Positions 35,196-44,596 are shown, numbered from the stretch's first letter. The stretch is DNA of 64,000 nt from Anaerotignum neopropionicum (GCF_001571775.1 NZ_LRVM01000009.1:1-64000); one strand, 5' to 3'. Notes: generated by a model from the letters alone, not told the origin. Numbers and translations: made by a program.

Positions 35196-37001
35196 ATGAT
35201 AAAAGAGAAAAAGAAATTTATATTATCAAGATTTACACCTTATATGGGGAAGAAGAAAATTCTTTTGCCTTTGGCCTTGATTTTGTCAGGTTTATCGGCA
35301 GTACTTAATATTGTTCCATTTGTGTTGGTATGGTATATTACACGGGATATTTTGTCAAATTCCCAGGCGCTTAATTTATCAAGCATCGGTTTTTATGCGT
35401 GGCTTGCATTCGGAAGTGCCGTAGGAGGTATCTTAGTATACTTTCTTTCCCTTATGTGCTCTCATTTAGCTGCCTTTCGTGTAGAAATTGGAATGCAAAA
35501 GCTTGGAATGAAAAAGATTCTTTCTATGCCATTGGGATTTTTCGATGAACATTCCAGCGGTAAAATACGTAAGATTGTCAATGACGGCGCAGCAACGACT
35601 CATAGCTTTTTGGCACATCAGCTTCCGGATATGGCAGGAAGTGTTGTATCACCAATCATTCTTATCATTTTGATTTTTACTGTGGATTGGAGAATGGGGG
35701 TAGCTTCTCTTGTACCCATTGCATTGGGTTTTATAACCATGCGGTTTATGATGAGTGCTGAAGGGAAAAATTTTCAGAAAATGTATTATGATTCTTTGGA
35801 GGAAATGAGTTCTGAATCTGTAGAATACATTCGTGGGATTCCTGTGGTAAAAACCTTTGGGCAAAGTATTTTTTCGTTTAAGCGTTTTTATGACAGCATT
35901 ATCAAATACAAGGATATGGTTCATGCATATACATTGCTTTGGCAAAAGCCCATGTCGTTTTACAGTACAATTATGCAATCGGCAGCATTCTTCTTAATTC
36001 CAATGGCTATTTTTTTAGTAGGAAGAGGAGAAAATCTTGCCCTTGTCATTGCAGATTTTGTTTTCTATATGCTTATATCACCAATATTTACTATGCTTTT
36101 AATGAAATCTATGCACTTTCAGCAAAATACCATGATTGCGGAGCAGGCAATCGACAGATTGGATCATCTTCTAGAATACCCTGCCATGAGCAATACAGAA
36201 AACAAAATTGCCATAAAAAATCATAGTCTAGAGTTTAAAAATGTATCATTTTCATATGCAGGTAGCGATAAGCCTGCTGTGGAAAAAATCAGTTTTAAAT
36301 TAAATGAAGGAGAAACGATAGCCCTTGTGGGAGCTTCTGGGGGTGGAAAAACCACGATTGCTAGGCTGGCGGCAAGATTCTGGGATGTTGATGACGGGGA
36401 GGTATTGGTTGGTGGTGTAAACGTCAAGGAAATCCCGAAAAAAGAACTGATGAACAGTATTTCCTTAGTATTCCAAAATACTAAGCTATTTAAAGATTCT
36501 TTAAAAGAAAACATTATATTTGGAAAAGAAAATGTTACAAAAGAAGAACTTGAAAAAGCCATTGATTTTTCACAGTCAAGAGAGATTATTGAAAATTTTT
36601 CAACTGGACTTGATACAATCATAGGTTCTAAAGGTACCTATCTTTCTGGTGGGGAACAGCAAAGAATAGCCATAGCAAGAGCTATTGTAAAAAATGCTCC
36701 TATAGTATTGCTTGATGAAGCCACTGCCTTTGCCGATCCAGAGAATGAGCATTTAATTCAAAAAGCTTTGAAGGAGCTTAGTCGAGGGAAAACCACTCTC
36801 ATGATTGCACATCGTCTTACAACTGTGCAAAACGTGGATCGAATTTTGGTTATTCAAGAAGGGAAGATTGTGGAACAGGGAAGTCACAAAGAATTGCTTA
36901 AGCAGGGAGGCATTTACAAAGCAATGTGGGAGGAATACCAAAAATCTGTAGATTGGAAAATAAAGGACAACGATGCAGTGATAGGAGGTCAATATGCTTA
37001 A
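35196..37001 (+). CDS. ABC exporter half-transporter, subunit 1 (YbtP/IrtA-like)
   Basis: The 601-residue protein has six N-terminal membrane helices (about 20-310) and a C-terminal ATPase with Walker A GASGGGKTT, signature LSGGEQQR, Walker B IVLLDEATAFAD and H-loop IAHRLTT. The D-loop AFAD departs from SALD. Type IV half-transporters in pairs beside feo or siderophore genes are often YbtPQ/IrtAB-like and move siderophores, some inward. Its 3' end overlaps subunit 2 by 8 bp, indicating a heterodimer. Confidence 0.82.
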   Translation: MIKEKKKFILSRFTPYMGKKKILLPLALILSGLSAVLNIVPFVLVWYITRDILSNSQALNLSSIGFYAWLAFGSAVGGILVYFLSLMCSHLAAFRVEIGMQKLGMKKILSMPLGFFDEHSSGKIRKIVNDGAATTHSFLAHQLPDMAGSVVSPIILIILIFTVDWRMGVASLVPIALGFITMRFMMSAEGKNFQKMYYDSLEEMSSESVEYIRGIPVVKTFGQSIFSFKRFYDSIIKYKDMVHAYTLLWQKPMSFYSTIMQSAAFFLIPMAIFLVGRGENLALVIADFVFYMLISPIFTMLLMKSMHFQQNTMIAEQAIDRLDHLLEYPAMSNTENKIAIKNHSLEFKNVSFSYAGSDKPAVEKISFKLNEGETIALVGASGGGKTTIARLAARFWDVDDGEVLVGGVNVKEIPKKELMNSISLVFQNTKLFKDSLKENIIFGKENVTKEELEKAIDFSQSREIIENFSTGLDTIIGSKGTYLSGGEQQRIAIARAIVKNAPIVLLDEATAFADPENEHLIQKALKELSRGKTTLMIAHRLTTVQNVDRILVIQEGKIVEQGSHKELLKQGGIYKAMWEEYQKSVDWKIKDNDAVIGGQYA

Positions 37002-38727
37002 GTATTTTCAAAATAAATATGCTTTATCGGAAAAAGGAGCAAAGGATCTTTTCCATGCTATCATTTGGACAATAATTATGGATATCAGCTTTATGGCTCC
37101 AGTTATTTTAGGCTTTAAATTTTTGGATGAATACATGGGTGAGCTATTGAATTCCTCCAGTGCCACACAAAGGACCATTTCATATTATGCAGTTATGTCT
37201 TTGGCTTTCTTCGTAGTCATGTTGGTTATTGGTTTATTTCAATATAATTCGGCTTATACGAAGATTTATGAAGAAAGTGCCAAAAGAAGGATTAGCTTGG
37301 CAGAAACGCTGCGAAGGCTGCCATTGGCTTTTTTCGGGAAAAAAGATATCGCCGATTTAAGCGCAACCATCATGGATGATGCGACCCAGATCGAGATGCT
37401 CTTTTCCCATTCGGTACCTCAGATTTATGCTGCAGCAGTAACTGTATTCATTATGGGTGTGATGATGTTCTTTTATAACTGGCAGTTGTCTATTGCGGTT
37501 TTCTGGGTAGTCCCTGTTGCAGCATTTATCTTTATTTTAACTAAATCACTTCAAAAAAATATGCATGCTAAGCTATATGATATAAAAAGGGATATTTCAG
37601 AAAAAATCCAAGAAGGGCTTGACTCAGCTCATGAAATAAAAGCCTATAACAGAGAGGAGTCTTTTTCAAATGCATTAAATACGCAACTCGATACGCTGGA
37701 AAAGTTTATGATTAAAGGGGAGCTTTTAATCGGCGCATTTATTAATCTGTCCTATGTCTTTTTAAAGCTTGGGCTGCCCAGCGTAATCCTGTACGGTGCG
37801 TATCTTTTGACACAAGGGGAAATCGGGATATTTACATATTTGGTATTTCTTATTGTAACTGCTCGCATTTACAATCCAATCATGGAGGCAATGGAAAATT
37901 TTGCACTGCTCTTATTTTTAAATGTGCGGATTAATCGCATGAAAGAAATGGATAAAATGCCAAGACAGGATGGAAGAGATAAATTTAATCCAAAGAATTA
38001 CGATATAGAATTTAAAAATGTTGATTTTTCCTATCAGGATGGTAAGCAAATTTTAAATAACGTCAGCTTTACAGCAAGGCAAGGGGATGTAACAGCACTT
38101 GTAGGGCCTTCAGGTGGAGGAAAGAGCACAATAGCAAAATTAGCTGCAAGATTTTGGGATATTGATAAGGGCGCAATAACCCTAGGCGGAGAGGAAATCT
38201 CACAGATTGATCCGGAGACACTTCTGCAGTATTATTCTATAGTATTTCAAGATGTCACTTTGTTTAATTCAAGCATTCAAGATAATATCCGTCTGGGAAA
38301 GAAGGACGCCACTGATGAGGAAGTCATTCGGGCAGCAAAGCTTGCCCAATGCCACGAATTTGTCAACAAGCTACCCCAGGGATATGAAACTTTAATTGGC
38401 GAAAATGGAGAAAAATTATCTGGTGGCGAAAGACAGCGCATCTCTATTGCAAGGGCTATTCTAAAGGATGCACCTATTATTCTTCTCGATGAGGCAACTG
38501 CATCCCTTGATGCGGAAAATGAAAGCAAAATACAAAGTGCTCTTGGTGAACTTGTAAGGAATAAGACAGTGGTGATTATTGCCCATCGCATGAGGACCGT
38601 GTTAGGTGCAGATAAGATTGTGGTGATTAAAGATGGTGTTATTGCGGAAATCGGCACACCTTTAGAGTTAAAGGAAAAGCAAGGGCTATTTTCAACCATG
38701 TTAAAAACACAATATCAAAATAGCTAG
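36994..38727 (+). CDS. ABC exporter half-transporter, subunit 2 (YbtQ/IrtB-like)
   Basis: The 577-residue protein repeats the plan of its neighbour: six membrane helices, then an ATPase with Walker A GPSGGGKST, signature LSGGERQR, Walker B IILLDEATASLD and IAHRMRT. Both ATP sites of the heterodimer look catalytically complete. It overlaps subunit 1 by 8 bp and is followed by a methyltransferase gene. Substrate inferred as an iron-linked small molecule. Direction of transport is not known. Confidence 0.82.
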   Translation: MLKYFQNKYALSEKGAKDLFHAIIWTIIMDISFMAPVILGFKFLDEYMGELLNSSSATQRTISYYAVMSLAFFVVMLVIGLFQYNSAYTKIYEESAKRRISLAETLRRLPLAFFGKKDIADLSATIMDDATQIEMLFSHSVPQIYAAAVTVFIMGVMMFFYNWQLSIAVFWVVPVAAFIFILTKSLQKNMHAKLYDIKRDISEKIQEGLDSAHEIKAYNREESFSNALNTQLDTLEKFMIKGELLIGAFINLSYVFLKLGLPSVILYGAYLLTQGEIGIFTYLVFLIVTARIYNPIMEAMENFALLLFLNVRINRMKEMDKMPRQDGRDKFNPKNYDIEFKNVDFSYQDGKQILNNVSFTARQGDVTALVGPSGGGKSTIAKLAARFWDIDKGAITLGGEEISQIDPETLLQYYSIVFQDVTLFNSSIQDNIRLGKKDATDEEVIRAAKLAQCHEFVNKLPQGYETLIGENGEKLSGGERQRISIARAILKDAPIILLDEATASLDAENESKIQSALGELVRNKTVVIIAHRMRTVLGADKIVVIKDGVIAEIGTPLELKEKQGLFSTMLKTQYQNS

Positions 38728-38762
38728 TTTTGTGGGTAGAGCAGAATAGATGGGGTATAGGT

Positions 38763-39401
38763 ATGGCAAGAAAAGAAGAATCTGTTTGGAATAGGCTTTC
38801 ATCTGTGTATGACTTTTTCATGAAAAAGGACGAAGCAACTTATAAGGAAATCATTCAGCGGACGACACAGCTTTTGAAGCCGAAGGAGCATGTTCTGGAG
38901 ATTGCTACTGGAACGGGTATCATTGCTCTTGGTTTATGTGAACATATTCTGAATATAGAGGCTATCGATTTTTCTACTGATATGATAGCAGTAGCGAGGA
39001 AAAAGGCTGCTCAGATGGGAGCGAACTCTCTAAAATTTGATGTGCAGGATGCATGCAAACTTACATATGATTCAGGTAGCTTTGATGCGGTTATGATTGC
39101 AAATGCGTTGCATGTTATGCCTAATCCAGATATGGTATTAATGGAAATCAAAAGGGTTCTAACACCAGAGGGAAGATTAATTGCACCAACTTTCGTTCAT
39201 GCAGAAAGCTTAAAGGCAGAGGCTTTATCAAGGCTGATGAGGATCACGGGTTTTCGTGCCTATCATAAATGGACTGAACAGAGCTACCATAAATTTTTAA
39301 ATGAGAATTCTTTTGAAATTGTAGAATCTAGAATTTTTCAAGCCTCCTTCCCTCTGAATTATGTTGTAGCAAAACCTATAAAAACAGATATTTTAGGATA
39401 A
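38763..39401 (+). CDS. Class I SAM-dependent methyltransferase (UbiE/COQ5-like)
   Basis: The 212-residue protein has SAM motif I VLEIATGTGIIALGLC (about 43-58), the acidic loop IEAIDFSTDMI and motif NALHVMPNPD. It is smaller than and unrelated in domain plan to the two O-methyltransferases. ATG 38763 is preferred over TTG 38730, although the ribosome binding site (TGGGGT) is weak. As last gene of the feo/exporter operon it could modify the same small molecule. Confidence 0.75.
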   Translation: MARKEESVWNRLSSVYDFFMKKDEATYKEIIQRTTQLLKPKEHVLEIATGTGIIALGLCEHILNIEAIDFSTDMIAVARKKAAQMGANSLKFDVQDACKLTYDSGSFDAVMIANALHVMPNPDMVLMEIKRVLTPEGRLIAPTFVHAESLKAEALSRLMRITGFRAYHKWTEQSYHKFLNENSFEIVESRIFQASFPLNYVVAKPIKTDILG

Positions 39402-39410
39402 TCATTTAGG

Positions 39411-39444
39411 CTGGCAGGTGCATATTAATCTGTCAGTTTTTTTT
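39411..39444 (+). terminator. Terminator of the feo/exporter operon
   Basis: CTGGCAG pairs with CTGTCAG (one G-U) and is followed by eight T residues. Confidence 0.6.
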
Positions 39445-39527
39445 GTTTGTGCTTTAGATATTTGATATGTCAAAGGAAGACTGCAAGAAGTGACGTAAAA
39501 ATAAAACAAATTATTAAATAAAATTAT

Positions 39528-39641
39528 TTATTTTTGAAGTAAATCAATAAGATCTTTTTCGTTTAAAATATAAATCCTATTATTATTTATTTCAATTATA
39601 TTGTCAGTACAAAGCTTTTTAAGTTCTCTGCATACGAAGTC
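39528..39641 (-). pseudogene. C-terminal relic of a Crp/Fnr-family regulator
   Basis: On the minus strand about 38 codons encode CRELKKLCTDNIIEINNNRI and YILNEKDLIDLLQK, the end of the Crp/Fnr winged helix. The rest is absent. At about 39642 it abuts a DtxR relic on the plus strand. Confidence 0.55.
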
Positions 39642-39649
39642 GTAATCGG

Positions 39650-39784
39650 GTTATTCAAGGATTTTTAACTGAAGTCCTTGGTGTAGACAAGCAAGTATCC
39701 GAAAAAGATGCCTGCGAGATAGAGCATTTAATTAGTTGCCAAACCTTAGAAAAGCTTGAAGGATATTTGCTTGGAGAAAAGTGA
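39650..39784 (+). pseudogene. C-terminal relic of a DtxR-family regulator
   Basis: Forty-four codons encode QGFLTEVLGVDKQVSEKDAC then EIEHLISCQTLEKLEGYL, the metal-binding dimerisation half of a DtxR protein. They are clearly related to FLTEILGVPKDISRKDAC in the gene at 19886. The DNA-binding half is lost. It shows that the feo/exporter operon once ended with its own DtxR gene, as the importer operon does. Confidence 0.65.
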
Positions 39785-40038
39785 TTTAGTAAAAGATAAA
39801 ATATATGTGTGGCATCGGCTGCCATTCGCTCATTGCTACTTATGATGTCCTTTGCGCTGATATAATATAGTTATTTATTCATGAAAAAATGTGAGAAATA
39901 TTGATTTATCTAATTAGATACCATGGACTGATTATTTTCAACTTTTGGTGATAAACTTGTTCTGCTTGAATGCAGATCTTCTGTATGAAGGAATAAATGA
40001 TAAGATTTATTAATAAGCTCAAAAAATGCAAAGATACC

Positions 40039-40099
40039 TTGACAATAGGAATGAAGAATGGTAAGCTTTCACTACCGACTATATAGTCGGTAGTGAAAG
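40039..40099 (+). promoter_or_regulatory. Promoter with perfect 34-bp palindrome for the TetR/MATE operon
   Basis: TTGACA lies at 40039-40044. CTTTCACTACCGACTAT and its exact complement form a gapless 34-bp palindrome at 40066-40099, 12 bp before the TetR start. Core GACTATATAGTC resembles many TetR operators. Confidence 0.75.
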
Positions 40100-40111
40100 G
40101 GGGTATATTAA

Positions 40112-40699
40112 ATGACAAGGGTGAGACTAGAGAAAGAAGAGAGAAAAAAGCAAATTAAAGAAGTGGCTTTAAAGCTCTTTATTGAAAAAGGACTGGTCAA
40201 AACCACAATGGACGATATTATAGAAAAAATGGGAATATCCAAAGGAGGAGTGTATTACCACTATAAAAATAAGGAGGAGATTTTTTCCGAATTGATTAAA
40301 GATTCGATGACATATAGAAAAAAGCTAGTTGTCGAATATGTTAGTAACAATAAAGGCATGAGTCGAGAAGAATTAATTATGAATATGCTTTTAGATAAAA
40401 TATTAGATACAAATCCATATAAAACAATATACGCGATTTTTTTAACGGAATTACGCTCAAACAAGGAGTTAACTGAATTATATAATAGGATCTATAATGA
40501 ATCCAAAGAAGAATTTATTCAGTTTTGCATCAATGAAAATTTACCAGAGTATATACCTCTTACCAATGCGGCGTGTGATTTTTTTATGAACTCCTTGATA
40601 GTGGGGAGCAATATACTTGGAAATAATGATGAAGCAGAGGTAAGAGACATGTTAAAGGTAATGCTTTTAGCCTATCTGAAGCATATGTCGATATTATAA
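40112..40699 (+). CDS. TetR-family repressor of the adjacent MATE pump
   Basis: The 195-residue protein has a TetR helix-turn-helix (VKTTMDDIIEKMGISKGGVYYHYKNKEEIFSELI, about 29-62). A perfect 34-bp palindrome lies just before its start, and a MATE gene follows after 17 bp. This is a standard autoregulated drug-efflux pair. AAAGGGGG precedes ATG 40112. Confidence 0.87.
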   Translation: MTRVRLEKEERKKQIKEVALKLFIEKGLVKTTMDDIIEKMGISKGGVYYHYKNKEEIFSELIKDSMTYRKKLVVEYVSNNKGMSREELIMNMLLDKILDTNPYKTIYAIFLTELRSNKELTELYNRIYNESKEEFIQFCINENLPEYIPLTNAACDFFMNSLIVGSNILGNNDEAEVRDMLKVMLLAYLKHMSIL

Positions 40700-40716
40700 A
40701 AGGGGGGACAAAAAGA

Positions 40717-42066
40717 ATGAATAAAGAAAAAGAAATGATATTAAATGATAATCTATGGAAGGTTTGCTACAGATTATCATTACCAGCAATTATAGCAATG
40801 GTTTTATTTGGGCTTAATGTCATATTTGACGGTATTTTTGTTGGAAGATTAGTAGGAGAAACTGCTTTAGCAGGAATATCTGTTGTATATCCCCTAACAC
40901 AAATATCCTTGGGATTAGGTTCTTTGGTGGGAGTTGGTGCAGGTTCATATCTAAGTATTTTAATTGGTGAAAATAATAAAAAGATTCAAAATAGGTTAAT
41001 TGGAAATGTAAACCTTCTGATTCTTATTCTTACGATTATAATGATGATTTTTGGCTTTGTTTTTTTGAAACCTCTCTTAAATGTTATGGGTGCAACCGGA
41101 GAGGAATATGTTTTTGCTAGTAATTACTTTAAAATCACTTTGTTTGGAAGTGTATTCTGGATTGCTGGGATTGGTTACAATATGATTGTCAGAGCCGAGG
41201 GAAGAATGAAAACCGCTGCAATTATGATGGGTATCGGACTTCTTATTAATATCATAGCAAATTATTTATTTATGGTAATCTTTGACTTTGGCGTGGAAGG
41301 AGCTGCATGGGGAACTAATATTGGCATGTTTGTTTATGTGCTATTATTTACTATTTACAGTGTTCGCGGCAAGGCAAGCTTTGACGTGAATTTTTTCAGA
41401 ATTTATTTTGATAAGGATATCATAAAGGAAATCATATCCCTTGGAATGCCTTCTTTTATTATGACAATTATGACGGTTATCCAGGGAATTATTATTATGA
41501 AAGCTTTAAAAACATATGGAACAACTGCAGACCTGGCGTTTTATGGCGTGGTATTTCGACTCTATAATTTGTTTTTAACACCAATTTACGGTCTGATGAG
41601 AGCATTACAGCCCGCAGTGGGGGTTAATTTTGGAGCAAAGCAATATGACAGAACTATTCGTGCATTTAAGATTTTTTCCTTTGCGGCACTCATTGTAATG
41701 CTTCCATTATGGCTGACATCAATGGTGTTTTCAGAAAATGTATTACAAATAATGTTGCCGTTTTCTACATTTAGTGGGGACCAAATATTGAATTTCAGAG
41801 TATTCATATCCATAGCACCATTGCTTTCAGTCGTACTTACTGCCATGACATTTTGGCCTGCAATCAAAAAGCCAAAACCAGCTATGTTAATCGGTATAGG
41901 AAGACAATTGTTTTTATACATACCGCTCATGATCATTCTTCCTATGTTCTTTGGAATAAGTTCCGTCTATATAGGATCATTCGTAATAGATTTTGTTCTA
42001 ACATTTATCATAATATTAATGTTGAAAAAAGAATTTGGTCTATTAAGAAAAATGAATCGTACATAA
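40717..42066 (+). CDS. MATE-family efflux transporter
   Basis: The 449-residue protein has twelve predicted helices in two MatE halves (LPAIIAMVLFGLNVIFDGIFVGRLVG; second half LMRALQPAVGVNFGAKQYDR). AAGGGGGGA precedes its ATG. It is encoded 17 bp after the TetR gene and should be induced when that repressor binds ligand. It is a full-length member, unlike the truncated one at 14089. Confidence 0.88.
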   Translation: MNKEKEMILNDNLWKVCYRLSLPAIIAMVLFGLNVIFDGIFVGRLVGETALAGISVVYPLTQISLGLGSLVGVGAGSYLSILIGENNKKIQNRLIGNVNLLILILTIIMMIFGFVFLKPLLNVMGATGEEYVFASNYFKITLFGSVFWIAGIGYNMIVRAEGRMKTAAIMMGIGLLINIIANYLFMVIFDFGVEGAAWGTNIGMFVYVLLFTIYSVRGKASFDVNFFRIYFDKDIIKEIISLGMPSFIMTIMTVIQGIIIMKALKTYGTTADLAFYGVVFRLYNLFLTPIYGLMRALQPAVGVNFGAKQYDRTIRAFKIFSFAALIVMLPLWLTSMVFSENVLQIMLPFSTFSGDQILNFRVFISIAPLLSVVLTAMTFWPAIKKPKPAMLIGIGRQLFLYIPLMIILPMFFGISSVYIGSFVIDFVLTFIIILMLKKEFGLLRKMNRT

Positions 42067-42280
42067 AAAAACATATCGTGAAGAGCTGTTGCAAAAAAAT
42101 GAATGAATGTTTATTTATGGAGTAATAGTTTTTTGTACGAATACAGATGAATGTAAATGGATAAAAATGTAATGAATGGATAAGGAACAATATGAAAAAT
42201 AGTGAAAGAAAAAATTTTTTTGACTATAAATTAGGATAGGCTAACTGTTGGTAATTTTGATAGTGCAAATACACAGAATA

Positions 42281-42370
42281 AAGCCAGTAGAACAAGGAAA
42301 TTCTTGTTCTGCTGGCTTATGCCATTTTTTCAAATTTGTGTCTTGAAATGCTGATCGACGTAGCAGCACA
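42281..42370 (+). repeat. Hairpin-containing direct repeat, left copy (partner at 51144-51236)
   Basis: It contains AAGCCAGTAGAACAAG paired with CTTGTTCTGCTGGCTT, and then AATGCTGATCGACGTAGCAGC. The same order and most bases recur at 51144-51236. The two copies sit just outside the AraC/importer/nitrogenase-like block. The surrounding 42067-42690 interval holds no gene. A degenerate operator, ATTAG-N6-CTAAC, lies at 42230. Confidence 0.65.
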
Positions 42371-42636
42371 TTCCATAGGCAGTTCAAAGTTCCCCCCAAG
42401 GAGTTTAGGATATTCTTCTGAACAAGTGTGATATTTAGTGATATAACAAACAATACTTGACAAGGATATGGAGTGTGATATAAATTAAGCGACAATAATT
42501 GAAGTGGCGATAAGAGTATGAAATAGAGGGTTTTGTTTTAGCGGCTAGTATGGGTGGAACGAAGTACAGACACGCTTCATGCTCTGTCGATTATGCTAAT
42601 CTTTGCAAAATACTGTAGGAAATGTTATGATATTGA

Positions 42637-42652
42637 GTTAGATAATACTAAC
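42637..42652 (+). promoter_or_regulatory. Iron-box-like operator before the AraC gene
   Basis: GTTAG-ATAATA-CTAAC matches the shared motif exactly and lies 39 bp before the AraC start. Confidence 0.75.
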
Positions 42653-42690
42653 TACAAACTCTAAACTACATGAAGAAAGGTGTCTTTATA

Positions 42691-43512
42691 ATGGACTTTG
42701 CATTGAACCAACTTGTTGAGTGTTTTACAACATCATCTTTCCACGTCCAAGGAGTATACCGTTATAAAGTTGTTGCCGGAAAACAAGGAAGGCAAAGCTC
42801 AGCTCCATTTCCAGGATTTATTTTCCCTATAGGCGGTAAAGCTCAGTTTGATTTTAACGGAACCTCCTATCTAACAGATGTTCAAAAAGTAATCCACGGC
42901 GGCGCAGAAATGAAATTGGATAAAAAAGTGATAGGAAGTACAGAACTGCAATACATATCTGTATTATATGACATAAAGCAGAAATCTACAGATGCTATTT
43001 TTCTGCCTGACGTACATTTTGAGCTAGAGAGCGGGCAGAGTCCGCGATTGAAGGGCTTGATAAATCGATTGTGGAAGGTTTCTCATATGCCGGGTGCTAT
43101 ATCGGCATTTCAGAAAGAAACACTATTTCGTTGTATCCTAGAAGAAATGTTTGTTTGTGCCGAAAATCAAGCAGTCAGCGGAGATAATAGTGTGTTTTCA
43201 AAAATAAGCTGCTATATACAGGACAATTATGCCGATGAAATGCCGATAAGTGAATTGGCTGAGCTATATGAAATGAATACGAATCAATTATATTATTTAT
43301 TTTACAAATACGCCGGTATGGGGCCAGGTGATTATTTGATTGCATACCGACTCAACAGAGCCAAAGAGCTTTTGCTTACAACTGATTCTGCGATACATCA
43401 AATATCAAATGAAGTGGGATATGTGGATCCCTTGTATTTTAGCAGAATTTTTAAAAAACATTTTGGATTTCCACCCAGTGAGATGAGAAAGAAATTCAGG
43501 AATAATCCATAA
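42691..43512 (+). CDS. AraC-family regulator of the importer/nitrogenase-like operon
   Basis: The 273-residue protein has an N-terminal cupin-like sensing domain (about 1-150) and a C-terminal AraC double helix-turn-helix (about 170-265, with ISELAELYEMNTNQLYYLFYKYAG and ISNEVGYVDPLYFSRIFKKH). AraC proteins of this layout, such as YbtA-type regulators, often activate siderophore uptake when the chelate is present. AAAGGTG precedes ATG 42691. Iron-box-like operators flank the gene on both sides, so it would be made and act under iron limitation. Confidence 0.82.
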   Translation: MDFALNQLVECFTTSSFHVQGVYRYKVVAGKQGRQSSAPFPGFIFPIGGKAQFDFNGTSYLTDVQKVIHGGAEMKLDKKVIGSTELQYISVLYDIKQKSTDAIFLPDVHFELESGQSPRLKGLINRLWKVSHMPGAISAFQKETLFRCILEEMFVCAENQAVSGDNSVFSKISCYIQDNYADEMPISELAELYEMNTNQLYYLFYKYAGMGPGDYLIAYRLNRAKELLLTTDSAIHQISNEVGYVDPLYFSRIFKKHFGFPPSEMRKKFRNNP

Positions 43513-43560
43513 TATTTTCAAGATAAGCCTATTCCTTAATAATATTGTATTTGCTAAAAT

Positions 43561-43590
43561 TGTGTTGGTTAGATAAAGCTAACCAACACA
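43561..43590 (+). promoter_or_regulatory. Iron-box-like operator that also forms a terminator hairpin
   Basis: TGTGTTGGTTAG-ATAAAG-CTAACCAACACA has perfect 12-bp arms around the GTTAG-N6-CTAAC core (43568-43583) and is followed by ATTTTTTATTT. The RNA would form a stable stem with a U tract, so the same bases can end the AraC transcript and bind the iron regulator. It lies 26 bp before the substrate-binding protein gene. Confidence 0.75.
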
Positions 43591-43615
43591 ATTTTTTATT
43601 TAGGAGGGAAACAAT

Positions 43616-44596
43616 TTGAAAAAGGTATTAGGATTAATTTTAGCCATGTCGCTTGCTTTAGCGCTGTTTAGCGGATGTGCCAATGCTTCTACACAGAAAA
43701 CAACTTCGCAACCAGTTTCTGCTTCAACAGAAACTGAGGAAACTAAGGATACTGCTAAATGGCCAAGAACGATTACAGATGCAGCAGGACATGAGGTCTT
43801 TTTGGATAAGCAACCTGAACGGATTACGCTTCTACATTCCTACTATATGGAAGACTTCCTTGCGTTGGGTACGCCGCCAACATCGTGTGCGATTGGAAAT
43901 TCATTAGGGCAGACGGAAGAACTTTCAAGCTCCGAGATGTTTGCACCTTATCTTAAAGGCGTAGAAATCATGGACCTTGGGAGTGCAAAAGAAATCAATC
44001 TCGAGGCGATTTTGGAGTCGGCTCCTGATGTTATCGTAACATTTGCTGCCCAAGGTGGTGTTGACGAGAACTACGATCAACTTGTACAGATAGCACCAGT
44101 GGTGTTGCTGGACTATACCGCAACATGGCAGAACCAGCTTTTAGGTTGTGCTGAGATTGTAGGCAAAGAGACCAAGGCACAGTACCTAATTGCAGAAATC
44201 GAGGAAAAAATCTCTGACGCTAAAAAAGTAGCACAGAAGTATCCGGACAGAACGTTTGTATTGTTTCGTACAGACAGTAAAGGTTTTATCACACGGGGCA
44301 ATGCGGTATACTACGAGACTTTTGGCCTTACGAGGTCTGAAGGATATCCAGACACATATGAGACTATCTCACTTGAAGCTGTAACAGAAATGGATCCATA
44401 CTACATAGTGTTTCAGCACAATTACGATGCAGCGACTACCTTTGTTGAAAGTATGAAAGACTCATCTGTGTGGCAGTCACTTGATGCGGTTAAAAATGGG
44501 AGAATATATTATTTTGATGAAAATATGAACACCTTTGGTCCACTTGCTATGAATCTTACCGCTGAAAAACTGATAGAAATTTATACCAAAGAATAA
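43616..44596 (+). CDS. Iron-chelate/tetrapyrrole-type ABC substrate-binding lipoprotein
   Basis: The 326-residue product starts at TTG 43616 behind AGGAGGG. A lipobox LFSGC gives lipidated Cys21, followed by a Ser/Thr-rich linker and a FecB/BtuF-like fold (WPRTITDAAGHEVFLDKQPER at about 47; INLEAILESAPDVIVTF at about 128). It is related in family, not closely in sequence, to the product of the 16915 gene. It delivers the ligand of the transporter fused by operon to the nitrogenase-like enzymes, making that ligand the likely substrate of the enzyme. Confidence 0.82.
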   Translation: MKKVLGLILAMSLALALFSGCANASTQKTTSQPVSASTETEETKDTAKWPRTITDAAGHEVFLDKQPERITLLHSYYMEDFLALGTPPTSCAIGNSLGQTEELSSSEMFAPYLKGVEIMDLGSAKEINLEAILESAPDVIVTFAAQGGVDENYDQLVQIAPVVLLDYTATWQNQLLGCAEIVGKETKAQYLIAEIEEKISDAKKVAQKYPDRTFVLFRTDSKGFITRGNAVYYETFGLTRSEGYPDTYETISLEAVTEMDPYYIVFQHNYDAATTFVESMKDSSVWQSLDAVKNGRIYYFDENMNTFGPLAMNLTAEKLIEIYTKE

